Below are positions 26,544-35,042 of a DNA stretch of 64,000 nucleotides, piece by piece. Position numbers and translations under genes: made by a program. The first letter of the stretch is position 1, and each line of letters begins with the position of its first letter. The DNA lies in assembly GCA_964426675.1 (NCBI GenBank), contig CAYRRM010000002.1, positions 1 through 64,000 on the forward strand. The letters run 5' to 3'. Below the pieces are notes generated by a model. That model ran no database searches. It had not been told where the DNA came from and worked only from the letters and a program-made list of their open reading frames with translations. Origin of the DNA: DYMC01 sp035406705. GTDB lineage: Bacteria > Verrucomicrobiota > Lentisphaeria > Victivallales > GWF2-50-93.

Positions 26544-26909
26544 AATGGGATCTGACCATTTTCTTCTGCTTAAAATTCCAAATGGCGTAAACATTGGCCA
26601 GATCCACAATAGATTCCACCAATTCAATCCGATAGTGCTTAGACCGCCGTATGACCATATGGCCCAAGCTACAGATAGGAAAAATATCCCATATGGCGCG
26701 AGCATTAGCTTCCAATAATGCGTTGAAGCAAAACGCCATGGTGAGAAAAAAAGAATTGTGAAAACAGAGACGCCAACCAGAGCTATACCCAATACCCCCT
26801 GCTCTATTTTTTCTTGGAAAAGAAAGACAATGGAGAGTACGAGAACCCAGATAAAACCACCGAGCCAACCCGCCGTCCAACCGATTTTTTCACCTATTCT
26901 GTCTTTCAC
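26499..26909 (-). CDS. Cassette-encoded membrane protein, unknown function
   Basis: About 136 aa from GTG 26909, which has AGAGGTG as ribosome site. Longer in-frame starts exist but would begin inside the preceding attC site, so they are rejected. There are about four membrane segments: GWLGGFIWVLVLSIVFLFQ, a second near VLGIALVGVSVFTILFF, a third near MLAPYGIFFLSVAWAIW and a fourth near NWWNLLWIWPMFTPFG. The C-terminal 14 residues are encoded within attC site 2. Family and function are not recognised. Confidence 0.7.
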   Translation of the reverse strand: MKDRIGEKIGWTAGWLGGFIWVLVLSIVFLFQEKIEQGVLGIALVGVSVFTILFFSPWRFASTHYWKLMLAPYGIFFLSVAWAIWSYGGLSTIGLNWWNLLWIWPMFTPFGILSRRKWSDPIAQQSTPADAEGPRR

Positions 26910-26929
26910 TGTTTCACCTCTTGATAAGA

Positions 26930-27004
26930 GCCCAACGTTCCGCATAACCGGCTGGCAATTGACAGCAGCGGAATTGCCAGTCCGAGTTGACGCGGTTGTT
27001 AGGT
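26930..27004 (-). repeat. attC recombination site 3 (75 bp)
   Basis: GCCCAAC (26930-26936) and GTTAGGT (26998-27004) form the outer half-sites. The inner CTGGCAATT (26952-26960) and AATTGCCAG (26972-26980) are perfectly complementary around an 11-base centre. The sequence is similar to attC site 1, so the two cassettes share a source. It closes the cassette carrying the 188-aa gene, whose TGA stop is 7 bp away. Confidence 0.9.
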
Positions 27005-27010
27005 TTCCAT

Positions 27011-27577
27011 TCATATTTCAAGCACATCAGGTGTTCGGCTACGGATGCTTTGAATGAAATAATTGAGTGTTTCTGGCCACAGAAGCGCTGCATTGGTTGG
27101 GCTCGCAGGGGGCGGTGCCCAGCTACCCGTAATCTTTCCTGCTTTGATCGAACCGTCAAGATACAGGAACTCGTAAATTGGACCATCAACGTCGTTATCC
27201 ATGCGTTGAAAGTCATTGCGATTTACCAGCAAGGGATCTTCGTCTATGAAAAGGCCGTTGAGGCGCAATAAGATCGGGGTCCAGCCGTTATCAGAATAAC
27301 CCCAGACATCCATAACCTCATATAAAGACAAGTTTGTCTTGTTCTGTTTTGGCTTCAGATCGATCAGAAGGGTGCTGTCCAAGTAATCAGGATGTCTGCC
27401 CAATTCGCTAACTATATCGACATGCCATTTACAAGGTTCTCCTTGATCGGGCGGCAGCTTAAGGCCTAACAGCCAGGGAATAAATCCATTATTAGATCCG
27501 AAAAGAGAGACTTGTTCTTTGAACTCATATCGATTTGCGTTTGTTGCGAGGCGAGTTCTTTTGTATAGGGCATACAT
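27011..27577 (-). CDS. Cassette-encoded hypothetical protein, 188 aa
   Basis: A soluble protein of 188 aa with no signal peptide or membrane helix. The C-terminal part GSWAPPPASPTNAALLWPET, followed by an amphipathic helix, resembles a motif I associate with integron cassette proteins of unknown function. AGGAGG lies 6 bp before ATG 27577. It is the first gene of the array in transcription order. No core half-site is visible upstream of the start, so the proximal border of the array is either lost or lies at about 27578-27640. Confidence 0.75.
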   Translation of the reverse strand: MYALYKRTRLATNANRYEFKEQVSLFGSNNGFIPWLLGLKLPPDQGEPCKWHVDIVSELGRHPDYLDSTLLIDLKPKQNKTNLSLYEVMDVWGYSDNGWTPILLRLNGLFIDEDPLLVNRNDFQRMDNDVDGPIYEFLYLDGSIKAGKITGSWAPPPASPTNAALLWPETLNYFIQSIRSRTPDVLEI

Positions 27578-27773
27578 AACATCCTCCTAATGTTAATAGT
27601 TGGAAATCCTTTTCCTAGATTAGTATATTGCGATATTCGCAAAAGTCGAGCTTAAAATCTTTTGAACTGGCAATATTCTATTTGCTGAAAGGGTATAATT
27701 CAGTTTTATATTGGAATTACCATGTATATATGGAATTTTCAGATAAAGGAATTGGGCTTATTGATAGTATTTC

Positions 27774-28265
27774 TTAATTATTTATTTGAGGTTTACTTAT
27801 TGCTGCTCTACCGGTACGACTCATTTCTATTATTCCAAAAGGTCTTACAAGTTCAATAAAGTCTGAAATCTTTTCATCCCTTCCAGATAGTTCTATTCCA
27901 ATTTCATCAATTCCAACACACACAATTTTCCCCTCAAATATTTCAACCAATTCTATAATCTGCGACCGCGTCTCAGCTGTAGTTTTAACTTTCATAAGTA
28001 AGAGTTCTCGTTCTATAAAATTTCCAGGACTGGTGAAGTCAATAACTTTTATGACATCTATCAGTTTGCTAACCTGTTTATCTATCTGCTCTATGATCCT
28101 ATCATCGCCTGATGTTACAATAGTCATCCTCGATATTTTCGGATTTTCCGTTGTATTCACTGATAATGATTCTATATTGTAACCTCTACCGCTAAAAAGT
28201 CCTGCAACTCTGGCAAGAACACCAAATTTATTTTCAACGAGAACTGATATGGTATGTTTTTTCAT
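27774..28265 (-). CDS. ilvN: Acetolactate synthase small (regulatory) subunit
   Basis: Of 163 aa, the regulatory subunit of acetohydroxyacid synthase, which controls branched-chain amino acid synthesis by valine feedback. The N-terminal ACT domain ENKFGVLARVAGLFSGRGYNIESLSV is textbook for IlvN/IlvH, and the C-terminal domain ends GIIEMSRTGRAAI. AAGGAG precedes the ATG. The catalytic subunit gene normally beside it is not in the window; the downstream side is occupied by the cassette array, 197 bp away. Confidence 0.93.
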   Translation of the reverse strand: MKKHTISVLVENKFGVLARVAGLFSGRGYNIESLSVNTTENPKISRMTIVTSGDDRIIEQIDKQVSKLIDVIKVIDFTSPGNFIERELLLMKVKTTAETRSQIIELVEIFEGKIVCVGIDEIGIELSGRDEKISDFIELVRPFGIIEMSRTGRAAISKPQINN

Positions 28266-28298
28266 TTTTCTCCTTTTTCTCCCTTTTTTTATTTCATT

Positions 28299-28697
28299 CT
28301 ATTCTGCTTGAGTGACAAGTGAAACTTCTTTTATTCCAGCTTCTTTTGCTACTTTCATAATTTCCATTACTTCTTTATATTGCCTACTTCCATCTGCTCG
28401 AATCAATAGTGATAATTTATTGTTAAGAGTACGCGCTTTTATTAGCTCTTCTTTTAATTCGGAAATTATACATTTTTTTTTATCAAACTGAATTATACCA
28501 TTTTTATCGAGATTTATCACTTTAAAATTTTCATCAGGTAATTTTTCAGCGTTCATTTCTGGTGGGGTTACATTAACGCCATACTCCATCAATGGGACTG
28601 TTATCATAAAGGTTATAAGAAGCAAAAAGGTAAGGTCTATAAGGGGCGTCATGTTAATATCATCTATAAGCCTTAATTGAGACCTTTGCCGTGGCAT
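28299..28697 (-). CDS. exbD: ExbD/TolR-type biopolymer transport protein
   Basis: Of 132 aa, with one N-terminal membrane helix (about 17-36, starting INMTPLIDLTFLLLITFMI) carrying the Asp needed for proton coupling, and a periplasmic domain of about 90 residues. It works with an ExbB/TolQ protein, encoded 2 bp upstream, to power outer-membrane transport or cell-envelope constriction. The gene order exbB-exbD and the tight spacing support an operon; ilvN follows 33 bp downstream. Confidence 0.92.
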   Translation of the reverse strand: MPRQRSQLRLIDDINMTPLIDLTFLLLITFMITVPLMEYGVNVTPPEMNAEKLPDENFKVINLDKNGIIQFDKKKCIISELKEELIKARTLNNKLSLLIRADGSRQYKEVMEIMKVAKEAGIKEVSLVTQAE

Positions 28698-28699
28698 AA

Positions 28700-29425
28700 C
28701 TATTCTCCAAGTTGTTCTAATTTAACTTTCGCCATAAATTCCTCTACAAAGTTATCCATTGTAACAATCATTTGCCTTATAGTATTTGATAGTAAATTAT
28801 ATCCTATTAATGAGGGAATAGCAACTACTAATCCGACTACAGTTGTGAGTAAAGCTCCACTTATACCTGGAGCCATTGCGTTGATTTCTGCCTTGCCATG
28901 TATTGCCATTGCACAAAAGGCCATCATAATCCCCCATACAGTTCCAAACAAACCTAAAAGAGGACTTACACTTACTGCTGTTGAAAGAAAACCCATCTTG
29001 TCTTCAAGACGCACTATCTGATCTGCTACAGCTCTATCAAGAGTACTTCTTAAAGTTTCTATTTGTGCAGTAGAGAGTTTTTTTATTGGAATTTGTGTGC
29101 CATATTGTTCTGCAAACTCCAGCGGAATGCCGTAAAAAGCTAACAATTCATCTGCTCCAGCTTGATAAACCCTTGCAACGGGCCCCTTAATTTCCATGCT
29201 CTTTCTGTATAGAGATAAAGGAAACTTTTTCTCTCTAAAAAGCCACGAAAATAAAAGAGAATTCCTTTTTGCCCTGTAAAGCAATATACCCTTGTCAATC
29301 ATTATAGTCCAGGTAAAAATTGAAAATAGAATAAGTATCAACACTATCGCTTTTCCAACAGTATCTGACTGTTGATATGGATAATAAGGGCTAACATAAA
29401 TAGCTGGTATCATGAGTAATTTCAT
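28700..29425 (-). CDS. exbB: MotA/TolQ/ExbB proton channel protein
   Basis: Of 241 aa with three membrane helices: about 25-45, about 150-175 (SVSPLLGLFGTVWGIMMAF) and about 190-215 (GALLTTVVGLVVAIPSLIGYN). The family signature LGLFGTVWGIM and the GLVVAIPS helix are intact. It forms a proton-conducting complex with the ExbD-like protein encoded next. The TonB or TolA-type partner is not in the window; the upstream lipoprotein could belong to the same envelope system, but its 90-bp distance leaves this open. Confidence 0.92.
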   Translation of the reverse strand: MKLLMIPAIYVSPYYPYQQSDTVGKAIVLILILFSIFTWTIMIDKGILLYRAKRNSLLFSWLFREKKFPLSLYRKSMEIKGPVARVYQAGADELLAFYGIPLEFAEQYGTQIPIKKLSTAQIETLRSTLDRAVADQIVRLEDKMGFLSTAVSVSPLLGLFGTVWGIMMAFCAMAIHGKAEINAMAPGISGALLTTVVGLVVAIPSLIGYNLLSNTIRQMIVTMDNFVEEFMAKVKLEQLGE

Positions 29426-29514
29426 TTTTGAAAGAATATCTCCAGTTTTTTTACGAATATTAACTTGAAAGAAAATAAATCAAGTATGAAATTTGTAATT
29501 TTAACACATTTGAA

Positions 29515-30252
29515 CTATTTTTTTCTTATATATACAGTTACTTTTGTGCCCACTCTTGGAACTCTCTCCGAAAAAATTTCAAGTACAGAATCATCAGTTG
29601 CATCATCGGAAGGATTATCTATAATCGTATTACCAAATGTCCATGTATTTGCTATATTTCCTTCTTCTTTTGCAAGACAAGTTCCATCATGAGTGAAATT
29701 TGAACCCACAAAAACCCAATCACTGAGTTGTCTTTCCTTTCCCGTCTTAATTTCTCGAATCCATTTTTCTACTGGAATCCTCTTCCCCCCTTCAGGTTCA
29801 ACTTCTATTTTTAGCAAGGTTCCTTGTTGTATATGGCCTCCAGGAGTTCTGAGACCATTTTCAGCCCCAATAAGCAAGAGCGCTATTTGCAAATCGAGTG
29901 GTTCTAAATTTGTAATCAATAAACTTTCATGGGCTCTACCACCCGGTATACAAATTAGAACTTCAATTTCTCCTGCTTTCAAATTTACCTCAGCAGGGAA
30001 TGAAATTTCCATTTTTTTTCGATCTATTTTTGCTAAACCTATTTTTATATTGCCATCTTCTAAGACTTCACCCCCTAATTTTTTCAACAAATTTATTTCC
30101 TGTTCAGACAGAGGAGGAAGTTCTGCCTCTTTTTTTTCGTTTATGTTAGTATTTTCTTCAGAGTGAATTGACTTACATCCACTGAACAAAATAGTTGATG
30201 CAAAAACTGCAAAAATAAAAAAATTTATAGAATTTTTACAAAATTTTTCCAT
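29515..30252 (-). CDS. Lipoprotein with YdjY-type domain
   Basis: Of 245 aa, with signal peptide II lipobox LFSGC giving a lipidated Cys26, then an acidic linker (EENTNINEKKEAELPP). The conserved YdjY-like domain includes LICIPGGRAHESLL, where the GRAHES stretch is the family core, and QIALLLIGAENG. The domain occurs in many Planctomycetes and Lentisphaerota lipoproteins but has no known activity. It precedes exbB on the same strand and may sit at the outer membrane with the ExbB/ExbD complex. Confidence 0.8.
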   Translation of the reverse strand: MEKFCKNSINFFIFAVFASTILFSGCKSIHSEENTNINEKKEAELPPLSEQEINLLKKLGGEVLEDGNIKIGLAKIDRKKMEISFPAEVNLKAGEIEVLICIPGGRAHESLLITNLEPLDLQIALLLIGAENGLRTPGGHIQQGTLLKIEVEPEGGKRIPVEKWIREIKTGKERQLSDWVFVGSNFTHDGTCLAKEEGNIANTWTFGNTIIDNPSDDATDDSVLEIFSERVPRVGTKVTVYIRKK

Positions 30253-30781
30253 ATATTTGAAATTAAAAATTTTATCAATATACAGCGTGTATAACTTTTA
30301 TCAAAATCCAGTTTTTTTCTGAAAAATTTATTGTATTGTAAACCATAACTTCTAAAAAGCAATGCACTAAGTCATCATCTTTCCGATTTAACCTGTTTTT
30401 TCATAAAAAAATCTGAAAAGCACTAAAAAACACTGATATCTTTTTTAGAGGATGATTTTTTATACGCAATTTGTGACATTTCATTTTTTCACATTTTCCC
30501 TATGGGAAAAGTATTGTGTCCCAGCTTCGTTATCAACTTGCAGTAGTTACTCCTATCGCATCTCAGTCCCTCACTGCTATGATATCCTGGCTTCCTAAAA
30601 TATATTGAATAGCTTAACATCTTCATATCCTACAAGGTTATTACATAATACATTCTCTCTAAGAAATACATAGAAGCTCAGGAAATATTAGACTGTTCCA
30701 AAAAGAAAAAAATAAAAAATTGATTTATTTTGATAATCTACAGTTATATTATTTTTGTAACATTAAATGAGGGAGATCTCT
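30253..30781 (+). other. 529-bp intergenic region with repeats and hairpin
   Basis: It contains a perfect hairpin TTTTCCC-TAT-GGGAAAA (30494-30510), a 36-bp block repeated near 50246, and ATTAGACTGTTCCAAAAA (30687-30704), which is repeated near 24514. The remaining sequence is AT-rich and shows no gene. GAGGGAG (30769-30775) is the ribosome site of the next gene. Confidence 0.5.
30513..30548 (+). repeat. 36-bp intergenic repeat, copy A
   Basis: It begins ATTGTGTCCCA and ends CAACTTGCAGTAGTT, matching 50246-50281 at 30 of 36 positions with no gaps. It follows the hairpin at 30494-30510. The other copy is also in an intergenic region, after the tRNA-Val gene. Confidence 0.7.
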
Positions 30782-33265
30782 ATGAAAAAACAAAATATTA
30801 TTCTAACTCCAACCCAATATTCATATTCTCCTCTGGAAAAAGTAAAAATTAGTGGAATAAAAGGTTTGAAATTAATTGTTTTAGATGGGAATGGAGATGA
30901 ATACATCAGGTTTGAAAAATTGTCATCAAATGAAGTTGATTTTTTCTGTGGAGCTACCGCTGGCATACAAACGATTTTAATCTATGATAATGAGATATTG
31001 CTAAAAAGAATAAAAATAAGGGTAATAGTTAAAACGGAAATCATTGATAGCAAAAAAAAGTTTTCACGATTATTAGACAATTTATTTTTAACTATGTGTA
31101 GATCATGTGGAGGAGATGGTGCCCAGTTTATACAGGTCAATGGAAAAATTTATAATTATTTCATCCGCTGGTTAAGAGATCATACCCATACTCTAAAAGG
31201 AATGAAGTATTTTTACCCTTTGATAAAACAAGGATTAGAAATTTATGCTGATACTCAAAGAAAAGATGGCATGCTATTTGAACGGATAGCTCCCAAAAAA
31301 AAAGATGTTCAGGGATGGAGAGATTACACATTCAAAGAAGGGAACTTTATAAAGACTGTTTACTCTAATGACAATAAGACAGGTATCCCATATACGCTTC
31401 AGAGAATTCCAGTAGAAAATGATGTAGAATATCTTTTTATAGAATGCCTTTACTATACCTGGAAAGCTACAGGAGACACCTTATGGATGAGCAAATATCT
31501 CGACCATTGTATAAAAGCGGTGCATTATTCTACAACAAACAAATTCCGATGGAGTAAAAAATATGGACTATTGAAACGTGCATATACTATTGATACCTGG
31601 GATTTTATACATAGTGATGACGGAAAATATACTCTTGGAGACAACTGTTTTGACAAAAACAGGACTGTCTTTGGAATAATGTTTGGGGATAATACAGGAA
31701 TGGCAATGTCATGCAAATATCTTTCAGAAATGTTAGAATATGTAGGGAGAAAAAAAGAAGCTAAAAAATATAAAAATTTATCTAAAAAACTCCTTGCAAA
31801 TCTCGAAAAAATTTCATGGAATGGGAAGTTCTACAAACATCACGTCAGTGAGGATCCTTCCTTTAAGAGAGACGTTGGAAATACAAATGAAAATGAACAG
31901 GTTACTTTGTCAAATGCGTATTCAATAAATAGAGATATTGGACTTGATAAAAGCATTGCGATTATCAATACATACAAAAACATAAGAAAAAATATGCCAA
32001 AGAATAGCCCTGGTGAATTTTACAACTGTTATCCTCCATTTGAAAAAGGATTTGGAGAACACAATTCAATATGGCAATATATGAATGGAGGAGTTTCAAC
32101 TATTGTTGCAGGAGAACTTGCAAGAGGAGCATTTCTGTGCGGAGAAGAAGAATATGCTATCGATATAATGAATAGAATTTTAAATCTAGCCGACAAATAT
32201 AATGGGCATCTGCATGTTTGTTTTAATGGTAACCCTCAAAAAAAAGCTCCTGACAGGAATTTTGACTGCTTAGACCTTGCGGATTTCGCGAACGTAAGCA
32301 CAAAATGGCGTAAAGAAGCAGGTTGGGGTGAAAAAGGCAATGATTTATCTAATTTACCCACCGGTAGAAAAACTTTTTTAGAAATTCCTTTTCTTCTCAG
32401 AGAAAAAGGAATAGGATTATCTGAATTTCGTTCTGGTTACCATAAAGAAATATCATTACCTTTAGAAAAAAAATTTTCTTCTCTATACCTCTTACATACG
32501 TTTTCAGGACATGGGACAATAATAGCCGAATTAACGTTATACTATAGTGATAATACCTCGGAATCTGTTTACATTCAGAATAAAAAAAATATAGGAAATT
32601 GGTTTATGCCAGATTCGGAGGAAATTGCACATATGTGTCATGAGCCCAAATTGGAAAAGGGTTGGCCTGAATATCAGATTGCCTGGAGAGGTTCAAGTGG
32701 AAAATTTGATAATGTTGGTATTTATATATGGGGATTAGATAACCCTCACCCTGAGAAAGAAGTATCTAAAATCTCTTTTAGCATTATGAAAAATAATACA
32801 GCTTATCTTGTATCAGGAATTACTTTATCAGATAAACCCGTCTGGTTTCAACAAAGTGAACTTTCTTTTGGCATTCCAGATGCATGGGGCGCTGCAGCTA
32901 TAGTTTATTCGTTGATTGAAGGGCTTTCCGGAGTTACAGATAAAGGAATAGCCTTTGATAATGTCGAAATATCCCCAAGATGGGGATTTTTTGAAGAAAA
33001 AAAAGTCAAAGTATCTGTAACATACCCAGCTTCGAATGGTTATGTAACATATCTATGGGAAAAAAACTTAGACGAAGAGAAATTAATTTTTACTACATCT
33101 GCAGAAAAATCACTTATAAGACTACCTTTAACTAATAAAAAACATAAAAATTTATTCGTTAACGGAAAACCTGTAAAATTTAACATTATCAAAATTAATG
33201 AGAAACTTTATATTGAAGCAAATATTTACAAAAAGGGCGTCCACAAATTAGTATTGAGTCCTTGA
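30782..33265 (+). CDS. Six-hairpin glycosidase-like protein of unknown specificity
   Basis: About 827 aa, without a signal peptide. A short N-terminal beta domain (about 1-100) leads to a large helical region (about 110-560) with RWLRDHTHTLKGMKYF, IDTWDFIHSDDG, FGEHNSIWQYMNGGVS and EYAIDIMNRIL, in the style of an alpha/alpha six-barrel glycosidase. A beta-rich C-terminal part follows. The Asp/Glu-rich centre would fit acid/base residues, but I cannot assign a GH family. ATG 30782 is chosen over 30767 because the latter contains the ribosome site GAGGGAG. It stands alone upstream of the ABC operon. Confidence 0.65.
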   Translation: MKKQNIILTPTQYSYSPLEKVKISGIKGLKLIVLDGNGDEYIRFEKLSSNEVDFFCGATAGIQTILIYDNEILLKRIKIRVIVKTEIIDSKKKFSRLLDNLFLTMCRSCGGDGAQFIQVNGKIYNYFIRWLRDHTHTLKGMKYFYPLIKQGLEIYADTQRKDGMLFERIAPKKKDVQGWRDYTFKEGNFIKTVYSNDNKTGIPYTLQRIPVENDVEYLFIECLYYTWKATGDTLWMSKYLDHCIKAVHYSTTNKFRWSKKYGLLKRAYTIDTWDFIHSDDGKYTLGDNCFDKNRTVFGIMFGDNTGMAMSCKYLSEMLEYVGRKKEAKKYKNLSKKLLANLEKISWNGKFYKHHVSEDPSFKRDVGNTNENEQVTLSNAYSINRDIGLDKSIAIINTYKNIRKNMPKNSPGEFYNCYPPFEKGFGEHNSIWQYMNGGVSTIVAGELARGAFLCGEEEYAIDIMNRILNLADKYNGHLHVCFNGNPQKKAPDRNFDCLDLADFANVSTKWRKEAGWGEKGNDLSNLPTGRKTFLEIPFLLREKGIGLSEFRSGYHKEISLPLEKKFSSLYLLHTFSGHGTIIAELTLYYSDNTSESVYIQNKKNIGNWFMPDSEEIAHMCHEPKLEKGWPEYQIAWRGSSGKFDNVGIYIWGLDNPHPEKEVSKISFSIMKNNTAYLVSGITLSDKPVWFQQSELSFGIPDAWGAAAIVYSLIEGLSGVTDKGIAFDNVEISPRWGFFEEKKVKVSVTYPASNGYVTYLWEKNLDEEKLIFTTSAEKSLIRLPLTNKKHKNLFVNGKPVKFNIIKINEKLYIEANIYKKGVHKLVLSP

Positions 33266-33322
33266 AATTATAGAAAAGAGAGATATATTCCCGAATGTTA
33301 TTTTATTTATGAGGCTATTGCG

Positions 33323-34258
33323 ATGGAATTTGTAATTGAAGCAGAAAATTTAAGTAAAACATATGGCTCTTTTTTCTGGAAACAAAAGAAACCTGCATTA
33401 AATAAGTTAAATTTACAAATTCCCAAAGGTATTATTTATGGTTTTCTCGGACCCAATGGGGCTGGCAAGACAACTACCATAAAGTTAATTATGGACTTAA
33501 TAAGGCCAACTGAAGGCAAAGTACTTATTTTTGGTAAAGAACCTTCAGACACAGAATTGAAAAAACAACTCGGCTTTCTTCCAGATTACCCGGCTTTCAG
33601 CACTTATTTGACAGCCAGAGAATTCCTTAGCATCTGTGCTAAATTACTCCAGATTCCGCCTTTAGAACGCTCTACAAGGATTGAAGAGGTTCTTGATATT
33701 GTGAAAATGACAAAACATGCCGATACAAAACTTGGAGGTTTTTCAAGAGGTATGTTGCAGAGAATTGGCATTGCACAGGCTATCTTGAATAAACCAAGCC
33801 TTTTAATTCTTGATGAACCTCTTACCGGACTTGATCCTCACGGGAGGCAAGAATTGATGCAGATTATTTCTGAACAGAAGAAAAAGGGTATCAATGTTTT
33901 CTTTTCAAGCCATATTCTTTACGATGTTGAAAAAATCTGCGATTATATTGGAATTCTAAATGAAGGTGAACTGTTATGTTCAGGCCCCATAGAGTCTCTT
34001 TTATCAGAATCTGGGGCAAGAGTCCATGTAAAACATGGAGAAAACGAGATTGCACATATGCTGATGGATGATGCTACCGGAAGCGTTAAACTGCCTGATG
34101 GCAGTTGGGACTTTGTTTTTCCTGCAAAACCAGAGATAAAAAAGAAACTTGAAGATTTTCAAAATAAATACCCTTCTTCTTTAACAATTACCCCTTCTAG
34201 AGAAAAACTTGAAGATTTTTTCTTCCGAAAGATTGAAAATTCCAAAAACATAATATAA
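33323..34258 (+). CDS. ABC transporter ATP-binding protein (ABC-2 type)
   Basis: Of 311 aa. Walker A is GPNGAGKTTT (about residue 45), the signature is LGGFSRGMLQR (about 140), Walker B is LLILDEPLTGLDP (about 160), and the switch His lies in SSHIL. The C-terminal part (about 220-311) is the extra domain seen in export ATPases of the CcmA/NosF type. It starts an operon with two ABC-2 permeases and two uncharacterised membrane proteins, so an export or membrane-remodelling role is likely. The substrate is not evident. Confidence 0.93.
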   Translation: MEFVIEAENLSKTYGSFFWKQKKPALNKLNLQIPKGIIYGFLGPNGAGKTTTIKLIMDLIRPTEGKVLIFGKEPSDTELKKQLGFLPDYPAFSTYLTAREFLSICAKLLQIPPLERSTRIEEVLDIVKMTKHADTKLGGFSRGMLQRIGIAQAILNKPSLLILDEPLTGLDPHGRQELMQIISEQKKKGINVFFSSHILYDVEKICDYIGILNEGELLCSGPIESLLSESGARVHVKHGENEIAHMLMDDATGSVKLPDGSWDFVFPAKPEIKKKLEDFQNKYPSSLTITPSREKLEDFFFRKIENSKNII

Positions 34259-34302
34259 ATTATAAAGTTTTTATTTACATATATAAATCTATGGAGGAAA
34301 AA

Positions 34303-35031
34303 ATGAGTGAAATTATGGCAATTGCCAGTAGTACCTGGCGTCGCATTCTCAGAATGAAGTCAGTGTATTTCCTGATACTCTGCACTATCATTTTGATTGC
34401 ATGCGCTTATAACTACGATGTGCTCTCTATTGGGAGACATAAAGAACTAATGATGAACGTATCTCTCTTTCTCAATACTATCGCGGCAGTAATCGTTGCA
34501 ATTTCATTAACATTTGAGTTACCCAAAGATATAAAAAGCGGAGTCGCTTCGACTTTACTTTCAAAACCTCTGGGCAGAACTCAGTATTTAATAGGAAAAC
34601 TTGTTGGCACAATAATTACAGGTGTTATCATTTGCGCATTAATTACTGTTGGCTTTTCATTTGTATTTAATACATTCTTTGAAAAAACGCCAATTTCAAT
34701 GATTCAAGGACACATTATGATAATTGCCTCTTTATTGCCGATGTGTGCGATAGCCTTACTTTTTTCAGTGCTTCTACCGGAATCAATTGCTGCGATAGTG
34801 GCAGCAATAATTATTGCTCTATCTTTTTCCGCCACTAAGTTAAGCGCTATTAAGTATATATATGGCGGAATTATTCCAGATTTAAATTTGTTTGATCTGA
34901 GGGGAGAAGCAGTTTGGGGAGCAAATATTAGCGTTACCTATATGCTACTCACTATTGTATGGGGAATAGTTTTTTGTGTATTTGCTTCTACTCTTGCAAG
35001 TTTAATATTCGGTTATAAGGACCTTAAATAA
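34303..35031 (+). CDS. ABC-2 type permease (NosY-like)
   Basis: About 242 aa with six hydrophobic segments (near 24-40, 52-75, 100-125, 138-160, 163-185 and 215-240). The cytoplasmic loop KDIKSGVASTLLSKPLGRTQYLIGK is the typical coupling region of NosY/ABC-2 permeases. GGAGG at 34293-34297 fits ATG 34303 better than the upstream in-frame ATG 34291. The paralogue at 36717 has the same loop; the two probably form one heteromeric channel with the ATPase. Confidence 0.85.
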   Translation: MSEIMAIASSTWRRILRMKSVYFLILCTIILIACAYNYDVLSIGRHKELMMNVSLFLNTIAAVIVAISLTFELPKDIKSGVASTLLSKPLGRTQYLIGKLVGTIITGVIICALITVGFSFVFNTFFEKTPISMIQGHIMIIASLLPMCAIALLFSVLLPESIAAIVAAIIIALSFSATKLSAIKYIYGGIIPDLNLFDLRGEAVWGANISVTYMLLTIVWGIVFCVFASTLASLIFGYKDLK

Positions 35032-35042
35032 GGGGGGATGAA

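Noticed and set aside
26930..27014. Longer N terminus of the second cassette gene
   Set aside because: The extension is the translated attC site; a GTG at 26909 with a ribosome site gives a better start.
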